A stretch of DNA of 64,000 nt, from contig NW_027473520.1 in assembly GCF_050947335.1 (NCBI RefSeq), forward strand, positions 186,001-250,000, written 5' to 3'. The notes under the pieces are model-generated. The model had not been told where the DNA came from, made no database searches, and worked only from the letters and a program-made list of their open reading frames with translations. The position numbers and the translations under genes were made by a program. The stretch's first letter is position 1, and the number at the start of each line of letters is the position of its first letter. Origin of the DNA: Megachile rotundata (Eukaryota; Arthropoda; Insecta; Hymenoptera; Megachilidae). Positions 12,202-26,900 of the stretch are shown here, piece by piece.

Positions 12202-12814
12202 AATATGGCTAATAATATGAGTTAGATTGATAATAATAAGAGTAACAAGTATAGTAATTGTCTTTCTATCGATCATATAAGCATAATATGGCTAATAATA
12301 TGAGTTAGATTGATAATAATAAGAGTAACAACTATAGTAATTGTCCTTCTATCGATAATATAAGCATAATAGAACTAATAATATGAGTTAGAATGATAAT
12401 AATAAGAGTAACAAGTATAGTAATTGTCGTTCAATCGATCCTATAAGCATAGTATGGCTAATAATATGAGTTCGATTGATAATCGCAAGAGTTGTAGGCA
12501 TAGTGATTGTCGTTCTACCGATCATATCCGCATAATATGGTTAATGATATGAGTTGGATTGATAATAATAAGAGTAATAAGTATAGTAATTGTCGTTCTA
12601 TCTATCATATAAGCATAATATGGCTAATAATATGTGTTAGATTGATAATAGTAAGAGTAATGAGTATAGTAATTGTCGTTCAATCAATCATATAAGCATA
12701 ATGTGGCTAATAATATGAGTTAGATTAATAATAGTAGGAGTAATACGTATAGTAATTGTCGTCCTATCGATCATATCCACATAATATGGCCAATAATATG
12801 AGTTAGATTGATAA

Positions 12815-15800
12815 TAATAAGAGTAATAAGTATAGTAATTGTCGTCCTATCGATCATATCTACATAATATGGCCAATAATATGAGTTAGATTGATAATAA
12901 TAAGAGTAGTAAGTATAGTAATTGTCGTCCTATCGATCATATCCACATAATATGGCCAATAATATGAGTTAGATTGATAATAATAAGAGTAACAAGTATA
13001 GTAATTGTCTTTCTATCGATCATATAAGCATAATATGGCTAATAATATGAGTTAGATTGATAATAATAAGAGTAACAACTATAGTAATTGTCCTTCTATC
13101 GATAATATAAGCATAATAGGGCTAATAATATGAGTTAGATTGATAATAATAAGCGTAACAAGTATAGTAATTGTCGTTCAATCGATCCTATAAGCATAGT
13201 ATGGCTAATAATATGAGTTCGATTGATAATCGCAAGAGTTGTAGGCATAGTGATTGTCGTTCTACCGATCATATCTGCATAATATGGTTAATAATATGAG
13301 TTAGATTGATAATAATAAGAGTAATAAGTATAGTAATTGTCGTTCTATCGATCATATAAGCATAATATGGCTAATAATATGAGTTAGATTGATAATAATA
13401 AGCGTAACAAGTATAGTAACTGTCGTTCAATCGATCATATAAGCATAATGTGGCTAATAATATGAGTTAGATTGATAATAATAAGAGTAATACGTATAGT
13501 AATTGTCGTCCTATCGATCATATCCACATAATATGGCCAATAATATGAGTTAGATTGATAATAATATGAGTAACAAGTATAGTAATTGTCTTTCTATCGA
13601 TCATATAAGCATAATGTGGCTAATAATATGAGTTAGATTGATAATAATAAGAGTAACATCTATAGAAATTGTCCTTCTATCGATAATATAAGCATAATAT
13701 GGCTAATAATATGAGTTAGATTGATAATAATAAGCGTAACAAGAATAGTAATTGTCGTTCAATCGATCATATAAGCATAGTATGGCTAATAATATGAGTT
13801 AGATAGATAATAATAAGAGTAATAAGTATAGTAATTGTCGTTCTATCGATCATATGAGCATAATATAGCTAATAATATGAGTTAGATTGATAATAATAAG
13901 AGTAACAAGTATAGTAATTGCCTTTCCATCGATTATATAAGCATAATATGGCTAATAATATGAGTTAGATTGATAATAATAAGAGTAACAACTATAGTAA
14001 TTGTCCTTCTTTCGATAATATAAGCATAATATGGCTAACAATATGAGTTAGATTGATAATAATAAGCGTAACAAGTATAGTAATTGTCGTTCAGTCGATC
14101 ATATAAGCATAATATGGCTAATAATATGAGTTCGATTGATAATAGCAAGAGTAATACGCATAATGATTGTCGTTCTACCGATCATATCTGCATAATATGT
14201 TTAATAATATGAGTTAGATTGATAATAATAAGAGTAATAAGTATAGTAATTGTCGTCCTATCGATCATATCCACATAATATGGCCAATAATATGAGTTAG
14301 ATTGATAATAATAAGAGTAACAAGTATAGTAATTGTCTTTCCATCGATCATATAAGCATAATATGGCTAATAATATGAGTTAGATTGATAATAATAAGAG
14401 TAACAACTATAGTAATTGTCCTTCTATCGATAATATAAGCATAATATGGCTAATAATATGAGTTAGATTGATAATAATAAGAGTAACAAGTATAGTAATT
14501 GTCTTTCTATCGATCATATAAGCATAATATGGCTAATAATATGAGTTAGATTGATAATAATAAGAGTAACAACTATAGTAATTGTCCTTCTATCGATAAT
14601 ATAAGCATAATAGAACTAATAATATGAGTTAGAATGATAATAATAAGAGTAACAAGTATAGTAATTGTCGTTCAATCGATCCTATAAGCATAGTATGGCT
14701 AATAATATGAGTTCGATTGATAATCGCAAGAGTTGTAGGCATAGTGATTGTCGTTCTACCGATCATATCCGCATAATATGGTTAATGATATGAGTTGGAT
14801 TGATAATAATAAGAGTAATAAGTATAGTAATTGTCGTTCTATCTATCATATAAGCATAATATGGCTAATAATATGTGTTAGATTGATAATAGTAAGAGTA
14901 ATGAGTATAGTAATTGTCGTTCAATCAATCATATAAGCATAATGTGGCTAATAATATGAGTTAGATTAATAATAGTAGGAGTAATACGTATAGTAATTGT
15001 CGTCCTATCGATCATATCCACATAATATGGCCAATAATATGAGTTAGATTGATAATAATAAGAGTAATGAGTATAGTAATTGTCGTCCTATCGATCATAT
15101 CCACATAATAAGGCCAATAATATGAGTTAGATTGATAATAAGAAGAGTAATAAGTATAGTAATTGTCGTCCTATCGATCATATCCACATAATATGGCCAA
15201 TAATATGAGTTAGATTGATAATAATAAGAGTAACAAGTATAGTAATTGTCTCTCTATCGATCATATAAGCATAATATGGCTAATAATATGAGTTAGATTG
15301 ATAATAATAAGCGTAACAAGTATAGTAATTGTCGTTCTACCGATCATATCTGCATAATATGGTTAATAATATGAGTTAGATTGATAATAATAAGAGTAAT
15401 AAGTATAGTAATTGTCATTCTATCGATCATATAAGCATAATATGGCTAATAGTATGAGTTAGATTGATAATAATAAGAGTAATAAGTATAGTAATTGTCG
15501 CCCTATCGACCATATCCACATTATATGGCCAATAATATGAGTTAGATTGATAATAATAAGGGTAATAAGTATAGTAATTGTAGTTCTAGCGATCATGTAA
15601 GCATAATATGGCTAATAATATGATTTAGATTGATAATAATAAGAGAAACAAGTATAGTAATTGTCGTTCAATCGATCATATAAGCATAATATGGCTAATA
15701 ATATGAGTTGGATTGATAATACTAAGAGTAATAAGTATAGTTATTGTCGCTCTATCGACCATATAAGCATAATATGGCTAATAATATGAGTTAGATTGAT

Positions 15801-16549
15801 AATAATAAGTGTAACAAGTATAGCAATTGTCGTTCTATCGATAATATAAGCATAATATGGATAATAATATGAGTTAGATTGATAATAATAAGAGTAACAA
15901 CTATAGTAATTGTCCTTCTATCGATAATATAAGCATAATATGGCTAATAATATGAGTTAGATTGATAATAATAAGAGTAACAAGTATAGTAATTGTCTTT
16001 CTATCGATCATATAAGCATAATATGGCTAATAATATGAGTTAGATTGATAATAATAAGAGTAACAACTATAGTAATTGTCCTTCTATCGATAATATAAGC
16101 ATAATAGAACTAATAATATGAGTTAGAATGATAATAATAAGAGTAACAAGTATAGTAATTGTCGTTCAATCGATCCTATAAGCATAGTATGGCTAATAAT
16201 ATGAGTTCGATTGATAATCGCAAGAGTTGTAGGCATAGTGATTGTCGTTCTACCGATCATATCCGCATAATATGGTTAATGATATGAGTTGGATTGATAA
16301 TAATAAGAGTAATAAGTATAGTAATTGTCGTTCTATCTATCATATAAGCATAATATGGCTAATAATATGTGTTAGATTGATAATAGTAAGAGTAATGAGT
16401 ATAGTAATTGTCGTTCAATCAATCATATAAGCATAATGTGGCTAATAATATGAGTTAGATTAATAATAGTAGGAGTAATACGTATAGTAATTGTCGTCCT
16501 ATCGATCATATCCACATAATATGGCCAATAATATGAGTTAGATTGATAA
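12815..16549 (+). repeat. 45-monomer HOR unit (3735 bp), second copy in R1
   Basis: This is the tandem second copy of the unit at 9080-12814. At the junction a GAGTTAGATTG monomer front joins a GAGTAATAAG middle, where the R0-type order has GAGATAGATTG, so the crossover lies within about 25 bases around 12815. After 16549 the sequence continues with the GAGTAATGAG context rather than starting a third copy. A base change giving ACCGAGCAT at 16834, just beyond, is shared with 28371 only. Confidence 0.82.
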
Positions 16550-16942
16550 TAATAAGAGTAATGAGTATAGTAATTGTCGTCCTATCGATCATATCCACAT
16601 AATAAGGCCAATAATATGAGTTAGATTGATAATAAGAAGAGTAATAAGTATAGTAATTGTCGTCCTATCGATCATATCCACATAATATGGCCAATAATAT
16701 GAGTTAGATTGATAATAATAAGAGTAACAAGTATAGTAATTGTCTCTCTATCGATCATATAAGCATAATATGGCTAATAATATGAGTTAGATTGATAATA
16801 ATAAGCGTAACAAGTATAGTAATTGTCGTTCTACCGAGCATATCTGCATAATATGGTTAATAATATGAGTTAGATTGATAATAATAAGAGTAATAAGTAT
16901 AGTAATTGTCATTCTATCGATCATATAAGCATAATATGGCTA

Positions 16943-18934
16943 ATAGTATGAGTTAGATTGATAATAATAAGAGTAATAAGTATAGTAATTGTCGCCCTAT
17001 CGACCATATCCACATTATATGGCCAATAATATGAGTTAGATTGATAATAATAAGAGTAACAAGTATAGTAATTGTCGTTCTATCGACCATATAAGCATAA
17101 TATGGCTAATAGTATGTGTTAGATTGATAATAGTAAGAGTAATAAGTATAGTAATTGTCGTTCAATCGATCATATAAGCATAATGTGGCTAATAATATGA
17201 GTTAGATTAATAATAGTAAGAGTAATATGTATAGTAATTGTCGTCCTATCCATCATATCCACATAATATGGCCAATAATATGAGTTAGATTGATAATAAT
17301 AAGAGTAATAAGTATAGTAATTGTCGTCCTATTGATCATATCCACATAATATGGCCAATAATATCAGTTGGATTGATAATAATAAGAGTAACAAGTATAG
17401 TAATTGTCTTTCTATCGATCATATAAGCATAATATGGCTAATAATATGAGTTAGATTGATAATAATAAGCGTAACAAGTATAGTAATTGTCGTTCAATCG
17501 ATCATATAAGCATAGTATGGCTAATAATATGAGTTAGATTGATAATAATAAGAGTAACAAGTATAGTAGTTGTCGTTCTATCGATCATATAAGCATAGTA
17601 TGGCTAATAATATGAGTTAGATTGATAATAATAAGAGTAGTGAGCATAGTAATTGTCGTTCTATCGATCATATAAGCATAATATGGCTAATAATATGTGT
17701 TAGATTGATAATAGTAAGAGTAATGAGTATAGTAATTGTCGTTCAATCAATCATATAAGCATAATGTGGCTAATAATATGAGTTAGATTAATAATAGTAG
17801 GAGTAATACGTATAGTAATTGTCGTCCTATCGATCATATCCACATAATATGGCCAATAATATGAGTTAGATTGATAATAATAAGAGTAATGAGTATAGTA
17901 ATTGTCGTCCTATCGATCATATCCACATAATAAGGCCAATAATATGAGTTAGATTGATAATAATAAGAGTAATAAGTATAATAATTGTCGTTCTATCGAT
18001 CATATAAGCATAATTCGGCTAATAATATGAGTTAGATTAATAATAATAAGAGTAACAAGTATAGTAATGGTCGTTCTCTCGGTAATATAAACATAATATG
18101 GCTAATACTATGAGTTAGATTGATAATAATAAGCGTAACAAGTATAGTAATTGTCGTTCAATCGATCATATAAGCATAATATGGCTAATAATATGTGTTC
18201 GATTGATAATAGCAAGAGTAATAGGCATAGTGATTGTCGTTCTACCGATCATATCTGCATAATATGGTTAATAATATGAGTTAGATTGATAATAATAAGA
18301 GTAATAACTATAGTAATTGTTGTTCTATAGATCATATAAGCATAATATGGCTAATAATATGAGTTGGATTGATAATAATAGGAGTAACAAGTAGAGTAAT
18401 TGTCGTTCAATCGATCATATAAGCATAATATGGCTAATAATATGAGTTAGATTGTAAATAATAAGAGTAATAAGTATAGTAATTGTCGTTCTATCGATCA
18501 TATAAGCATAATATGGCTAATAATATGAGTTAGATTAATAATAATAAGAGTAACAAGTATAGTAATGGTCGTTCTATCGATAATATAAGCATAATATGGC
18601 TAATAATATGAGTTAGATTGATAATAATAAGAGTAATAAGTTTAGTAATTGTCGTTCTATCGATCATATAAGCATAATATGGCTAATAATATGTGTTAGA
18701 TTGATAATAGTAAGAGCAATAAGTATAGTAATTGTCGTTCAATCGATCATATAAGCATAATGTGGCTAATAATATGAGTTAGATTAATAATAGTAAGAGT
18801 AATACGTATAGTAATTGTAGTTCTATCGATCATATCCACATAATATGGCCAATAATATGAGATAGATTGATAATAATAAGAGTAATAAGTATAGTAATTG
18901 TCGTCCTATCGATCATATCTACATAATATGGCTA
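16943..18934 (+). repeat. 24-monomer tandem duplication (1992 bp), first copy
   Basis: It contains the tail of R1, the connector, and the first part of an R copy (R1b: AATTCGGC at 18015, GATTGTAAATAAT at 18449). The next 1992 bp repeat it. The junction near 18920-18935 joins a TCTACAT monomer end to GGCTAATAGTATG, breaking the usual link of TCTACAT with GGCCAA. That makes the breakpoint easy to see. Confidence 0.87.
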
Positions 18935-20926
18935 ATAGTATGAGTTAGATTGATAATAATAAGAGTAATAAGTATAGTAATTGTCGCCCTATCGACCATA
19001 TCCACATTATATGGCCAATAATATGAGTTAGATTGATAATAATAAGAGTAACAAGTATAGTAATTGTCGTTCTATCGACCATATAAGCATAATATGGCTA
19101 ATAGTATGTGTTAGATTGATAATAGTAAGAGTAATAAGTATAGTAATTGTCGTTCAATCGATCATATAAGCATAATGTGGCTAATAATATGAGTTAGATT
19201 AATAATAGTAAGAGTAATATGTATAGTAATTGTCGTCCTATCCATCATATCCACATAATATGGCCAATAATATGAGTTAGATTGATAATAATAAGAGTAA
19301 TAAGTATAGTAATTGTCGTCCTATTGATCATATCCACATAATATGGCCAATAATATCAGTTGGATTGATAATAATAAGAGTAACAAGTATAGTAATTGTC
19401 TTTCTATCGATCATATAAGCATAATATGGCTAATAATATGAGTTAGATTGATAATAATAAGCGTAACAAGTATAGTAATTGTCGTTCAATCGATCATATA
19501 AGCATAGTATGGCTAATAATATGAGTTAGATTGATAATAATAAGAGTAACAAGTATAGTAGTTGTCGTTCTATCGATCATATAAGCATAGTATGGCTAAT
19601 AATATGAGTTAGATTGATAATAATAAGAGTAGTGAGCATAGTAATTGTCGTTCTATCGATCATATAAGCATAATATGGCTAATAATATGTGTTAGATTGA
19701 TAATAGTAAGAGTAATGAGTATAGTAATTGTCGTTCAATCAATCATATAAGCATAATGTGGCTAATAATATGAGTTAGATTAATAATAGTAGGAGTAATA
19801 CGTATAGTAATTGTCGTCCTATCGATCATATCCACATAATATGGCCAATAATATGAGTTAGATTGATAATAATAAGAGTAATGAGTATAGTAATTGTCGT
19901 CCTATCGATCATATCCACATAATAAGGCCAATAATATGAGTTAGATTGATAATAATAAGAGTAATAAGTATAATAATTGTCGTTCTATCGATCATATAAG
20001 CATAATTCGGCTAATAATATGAGTTAGATTAATAATAATAAGAGTAACAAGTATAGTAATGGTCGTTCTCTCGGTAATATAAACATAATATGGCTAATAC
20101 TATGAGTTAGATTGATAATAATAAGCGTAACAAGTATAGTAATTGTCGTTCAATCGATCATATAAGCATAATATGGCTAATAATATGTGTTCGATTGATA
20201 ATAGCAAGAGTAATAGGCATAGTGATTGTCGTTCTACCGATCATATCTGCATAATATGGTTAATAATATGAGTTAGATTGATAATAATAAGAGTAATAAC
20301 TATAGTAATTGTTGTTCTATAGATCATATAAGCATAATATGGCTAATAATATGAGTTGGATTGATAATAATAGGAGTAACAAGTAGAGTAATTGTCGTTC
20401 AATCGATCATATAAGCATAATATGGCTAATAATATGAGTTAGATTGTAAATAATAAGAGTAATAAGTATAGTAATTGTCGTTCTATCGATCATATAAGCA
20501 TAATATGGCTAATAATATGAGTTAGATTAATAATAATAAGAGTAACAAGTATAGTAATGGTCGTTCTATCGATAATATAAGCATAATATGGCTAATAATA
20601 TGAGTTAGATTGATAATAATAAGAGTAATAAGTTTAGTAATTGTCGTTCTATCGATCATATAAGCATAATATGGCTAATAATATGTGTTAGATTGATAAT
20701 AGTAAGAGCAATAAGTATAGTAATTGTCGTTCAATCGATCATATAAGCATAATGTGGCTAATAATATGAGTTAGATTAATAATAGTAAGAGTAATACGTA
20801 TAGTAATTGTAGTTCTATCGATCATATCCACATAATATGGCCAATAATATGAGATAGATTGATAATAATAAGAGTAATAAGTATAGTAATTGTCGTCCTA
20901 TCGATCATATCTACATAATATGGCCA
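18935..20926 (+). repeat. 24-monomer tandem duplication (1992 bp), second copy
   Basis: This is the second copy of the segment at 16943-18934. I compared the markers TAGTATGTG, TAGTAGTTG, AATTCGGC, GTGTTCG and GATTGTAAATAAT and all are displaced by 1992 bp. I noticed no base difference at these markers, so the duplication looks recent. It runs on without a break into R2 (TCTACATAATATGGCCA near 20910), so the first copy is the interrupted one. Confidence 0.86.
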
Positions 20927-23900
20927 ATAATATGAGTTAGATTGATAATAATAAGAGTAGTAAGTATAGTAATTGTCGTCCTATCGATCATATCCACATA
21001 ATATGGCCAATAATATGAGTTAGATTGATAATAATAAGAGTAACAAGTATAGTAATTGTCTTTCTATCGATCATATAAGCATAATATGGCTAATAATATG
21101 AGTTAGATTGATAATAATAAGAGTAACAACTATAGTAATTGTCCTTCTATCGATAATATAAGCATAATAGGGCTAATAATATGAGTTAGATTGATAATAA
21201 TAAGCGTAACAAGTATAGTAATTGTCGTTCAATCGATCCTATAAGCATAGTATGGCTAATAATATGAGTTCGATTGATAATCGCAAGAGTTGTAGGCATA
21301 GTGATTGTCGTTCTACCGATCATATCTGCATAATATGGTTAATAATATGAGTTAGATTGATAATAATAAGAGTAATAAGTATAGTAATTGTCGTTCTATC
21401 GATCATATAAGCATAATATGGCTAATAATATGAGTTAGATTGATAATAATAAGCGTAACAAGTATAGTAACTGTCGTTCAATCGATCATATAAGCATAAT
21501 GTGGCTAATAATATGAGTTAGATTGATAATAATAAGAGTAATACGTATAGTAATTGTCGTCCTATCGATCATATCCACATAATATGGCCAATAATATGAG
21601 TTAGATTGATAATAATATGAGTAACAAGTATAGTAATTGTCTTTCTATCGATCATATAAGCATAATGTGGCTAATAATATGAGTTAGATTGATAATAATA
21701 AGAGTAACATCTATAGAAATTGTCCTTCTATCGATAATATAAGCATAATATGGCTAATAATATGAGTTAGATTGATAATAATAAGCGTAACAAGAATAGT
21801 AATTGTCGTTCAATCGATCATATAAGCATAGTATGGCTAATAATATGAGTTAGATAGATAATAATAAGAGTAATAAGTATAGTAATTGTCGTTCTATCGA
21901 TCATATGAGCATAATATAGCTAATAATATGAGTTAGATTGATAATAATAAGAGTAACAAGTATAGTAATTGCCTTTCCATCGATTATATAAGCATAATAT
22001 GGCTAATAATATGAGTTAGATTGATAATAATAAGAGTAACAACTATAGTAATTGTCCTTCTTTCGATAATATAAGCATAATATGGCTAACAATATGAGTT
22101 AGATTGATAATAATAAGCGTAACAAGTATAGTAATTGTCGTTCAGTCGATCATATAAGCATAATATGGCTAATAATATGAGTTCGATTGATAATAGCAAG
22201 AGTAATACGCATAATGATTGTCGTTCTACCGATCATATCTGCATAATATGTTTAATAATATGAGTTAGATTGATAATAATAAGAGTAATAAGTATAGTAA
22301 TTGTCGTCCTATCGATCATATCCACATAATATGGCCAATAATATGAGTTAGATTGATAATAATAAGAGTAACAAGTATAGTAATTGTCTTTCCATCGATC
22401 ATATAAGCATAATATGGCTAATAATATGAGTTAGATTGATAATAATAAGAGTAACAACTATAGTAATTGTCCTTCTATCGATAATATAAGCATAATATGG
22501 CTAATAATATGAGTTAGATTGATAATAATAAGAGTAACAAGTATAGTAATTGTCTTTCTATCGATCATATAAGCATAATATGGCTAATAATATGAGTTAG
22601 ATTGATAATAATAAGAGTAACAACTATAGTAATTGTCCTTCTATCGATAATATAAGCATAATAGAACTAATAATATGAGTTAGAATGATAATAATAAGAG
22701 TAACAAGTATAGTAATTGTCGTTCAATCGATCCTATAAGCATAGTATGGCTAATAATATGAGTTCGATTGATAATCGCAAGAGTTGTAGGCATAGTGATT
22801 GTCGTTCTACCGATCATATCCGCATAATATGGTTAATGATATGAGTTGGATTGATAATAATAAGAGTAATAAGTATAGTAATTGTCGTTCTATCTATCAT
22901 ATAAGCATAATATGGCTAATAATATGTGTTAGATTGATAATAGTAAGAGTAATGAGTATAGTAATTGTCGTTCAATCAATCATATAAGCATAATGTGGCT
23001 AATAATATGAGTTAGATTAATAATAGTAGGAGTAATACGTATAGTAATTGTCGTCCTATCGATCATATCCACATAATATGGCCAATAATATGAGTTAGAT
23101 TGATAATAATAAGAGTAATGAGTATAGTAATTGTCGTCCTATCGATCATATCCACATAATAAGGCCAATAATATGAGTTAGATTGATAATAAGAAGAGTA
23201 ATAAGTATAGTAATTGTCGTCCTATCGATCATATCCACATAATATGGCCAATAATATGAGTTAGATTGATAATAATAAGAGTAACAAGTATAGTAATTGT
23301 CTCTCTATCGATCATATAAGCATAATATGGCTAATAATATGAGTTAGATTGATAATAATAAGCGTAACAAGTATAGTAATTGTCGTTCTACCGATCATAT
23401 CTGCATAATATGGTTAATAATATGAGTTAGATTGATAATAATAAGAGTAATAAGTATAGTAATTGTCATTCTATCGATCATATAAGCATAATATGGCTAA
23501 TAGTATGAGTTAGATTGATAATAATAAGAGTAATAAGTATAGTAATTGTCGCCCTATCGACCATATCCACATTATATGGCCAATAATATGAGTTAGATTG
23601 ATAATAATAAGGGTAATAAGTATAGTAATTGTAGTTCTAGCGATCATGTAAGCATAATATGGCTAATAATATGATTTAGATTGATAATAATAAGAGAAAC
23701 AAGTATAGTAATTGTCGTTCAATCGATCATATAAGCATAATATGGCTAATAATATGAGTTGGATTGATAATACATAGAGTAATAAGTATAGTTATTGTCG
23801 CTCTATCGACCATATAAGCATAATATGGCTAATAATATGAGTTAGATTGATAATAATAAGAGTAACAACTATAGTAATTGTCCTTCTATCGATAATATAA

Positions 23901-26900
23901 GCATAATAGAACTAATAATATGAGTTAGAATGATAATAATAAGAGTAACAAGTATAGTAATTGTCGTTCAATCGATCCTATAAGCATAGTATGGCTAATA
24001 ATATGAGTTCGATTGATAATCGCAAGAGTTGTAGGCATAGTGATTGTCGTTCTACCGATCATATCCGCATAATATGGTTAATGATATGAGTTGGATTGAT
24101 AATAATAAGAGTAATAAGTATAGTAATTGTCGTTCTATCTATCATATAAGCATAATATGGCTAATAATATGTGTTAGATTGATAATAGTAAGAGTAATGA
24201 GTATAGTAATTGTCGTTCAATCAATCATATAAGCATAATGTGGCTAATAATATGAGTTAGATTAATAATAGTAGGAGTAATACGTATAGTAATTGTCGTC
24301 CTATCGATCATATCCACATAATATGGCCAATAATATGAGTTAGATTGATAATAATAAGAGTAATAAGTATAGTAATTGTCGTCCTATCGATCATATCTAC
24401 ATAATATGGCCAATAATATGAGTTAGATTGATAATAATAAGAGTAGTAAGTATAGTAATTGTCGTCCTATCGATCATATCCACATAATATGGCCAATAAT
24501 ATGAGTTAGATTGATAATAATAAGAGTAACAAGTATAGTAATTGTCTTTCTATCGATCATATAAGCATAATATGGCTAATAATATGAGTTAGATTGATAA
24601 TAATAAGAGTAACAACTATAGTAATTGTCCTTCTATCGATAATATAAGCATAATAGGGCTAATAATATGAGTTAGATTGATAATAATAAGCGTAACAAGT
24701 ATAGTAATTGTCGTTCAATCGATCCTATAAGCATAGTATGGCTAATAATATGAGTTCGATTGATAATCGCAAGAGTTGTAGGCATAGTGATTGTCGTTCT
24801 ACCGATCATATCTGCATAATATGGTTAATAATATGAGTTAGATTGATAATAATAAGAGTAATAAGTATAGTAATTGTCGTTCTATCGATCATATAAGCAT
24901 AATATGGCTAATAATATGAGTTAGATTGATAATAATAAGCGTAACAAGTATAGTAACTGTCGTTCAATCGATCATATAAGCATAATGTGGCTAATAATAT
25001 GAGTTAGATTGATAATAATAAGAGTAATACGTATAGTAATTGTCGTCCTATCGATCATATCCACATAATATGGCCAATAATATGAGTTAGATTGATAATA
25101 ATATGAGTAACAAGTATAGTAATTGTCTTTCTATCGATCATATAAGCATAATGTGGCTAATAATATGAGTTAGATTGATAATAATAAGAGTAACATCTAT
25201 AGAAATTGTCCTTCTATCGATAATATAAGCATAATATGGCTAATAATATGAGTTAGATTGATAATAATAAGCGTAACAAGAATAGTAATTGTCGTTCAAT
25301 CGATCATATAAGCATAGTATGGCTAATAATATGAGTTAGATAGATAATAATAAGAGTAATAAGTATAGTAATTGTCGTTCTATCGATCATATGAGCATAA
25401 TATAGCTAATAATATGAGTTAGATTGATAATAATAAGAGTAACAAGTATAGTAATTGCCTTTCCATCGATTATATAAGCATAATATGGCTAATAATATGA
25501 GTTAGATTGATAATAATAAGAGTAACAACTATAGTAATTGTCCTTCTTTCGATAATATAAGCATAATATGGCTAACAATATGAGTTAGATTGATAATAAT
25601 AAGCGTAACAAGTATAGTAATTGTCGTTCAGTCGATCATATAAGCATAATATGGCTAATAATATGAGTTCGATTGATAATAGCAAGAGTAATACGCATAA
25701 TGATTGTCGTTCTACCGATCATATCTGCATAATATGTTTAATAATATGAGTTAGATTGATAATAATAAGAGTAATAAGTATAGTAATTGTCGTCCTATCG
25801 ATCATATCCACATAATATGGCCAATAATATGAGTTAGATTGATAATAATAAGAGTAACAAGTATAGTAATTGTCTTTCCATCGATCATATAAGCATAATA
25901 TGGCTAATAATATGAGTTAGATTGATAATAATAAGAGTAACAACTATAGTAATTGTCCTTCTATCGATAATATAAGCATAATATGGCTAATAATATGAGT
26001 TAGATTGATAATAATAAGAGTAACAAGTATAGTAATTGTCTTTCTATCGATCATATAAGCATAATATGGCTAATAATATGAGTTAGATTGATAATAATAA
26101 GAGTAACAACTATAGTAATTGTCCTTCTATCGATAATATAAGCATAATAGAACTAATAATATGAGTTAGAATGATAATAATAAGAGTAACAAGTATAGTA
26201 ATTGTCGTTCAATCGATCCTATAAGCATAGTATGGCTAATAATATGAGTTCGATTGATAATCGCAAGAGTTGTAGGCATAGTGATTGTCGTTCTACCGAT
26301 CATATCCGCATAATATGGTTAATGATATGAGTTGGATTGATAATAATAAGAGTAATAAGTATAGTAATTGTCGTTCTATCTATCATATAAGCATAATATG
26401 GCTAATAATATGTGTTAGATTGATAATAGTAAGAGTAATGAGTATAGTAATTGTCGTTCAATCAATCATATAAGCATAATGTGGCTAATAATATGAGTTA
26501 GATTAATAATAGTAGGAGTAATACGTATAGTAATTGTCGTCCTATCGATCATATCCACATAATATGGCCAATAATATGAGTTAGATTGATAATAATAAGA
26601 GTAATGAGTATAGTAATTGTCGTCCTATCGATCATATCCACATAATAAGGCCAATAATATGAGTTAGATTGATAATAAGAAGAGTAATAAGTATAGTAAT
26701 TGTCGTCCTATCGATCATATCCACATAATATGGCCAATAATATGAGTTAGATTGATAATAATAAGAGTAACAAGTATAGTAATTGTCTCTCTATCGATCA
26801 TATAAGCATAATATGGCTAATAATATGAGTTAGATTGATAATAATAAGCGTAACAAGTATAGTAATTGTCGTTCTACCGATCATATCTGCATAATATGGT

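Larger units (their letters stand above)
9080..12814 (+). repeat. 45-monomer HOR unit (3735 bp), first copy in R1
   Basis: The sequence from about 9080 repeats from about 12815 with a constant offset of 3735 bp, exactly 45 monomers. For example the TCTACAT end at 9124 recurs at 12859, the marker at 11013 recurs at 14748, and the hybrid monomer at 12119 recurs at 15854. The unit contains both an 18-monomer duplicated part and a 27-monomer part. The same arrangement recurs in R2. Confidence 0.85.
8160..17035 (+). repeat. Higher-order repeat R, copy R1 (internally expanded)
   Basis: R1 starts with AATTCGGC at 8221 and the GATTGTAAATAAT marker at 8655, offset 7304 bp (88 monomers) from R0, and then 7636 bp (92 monomers) after the R0 deletion point. 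Unlike R0 it holds four copies of the marker monomers that carry the 62-codon frame (11013, 12507, 14748, 16242), spaced 18, 27 and 18 monomers. The GCCCTTC part of R is missing, because R1 joins the next connector near 17035 just after a class II CATTATATGGCC junction. Confidence 0.83.
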
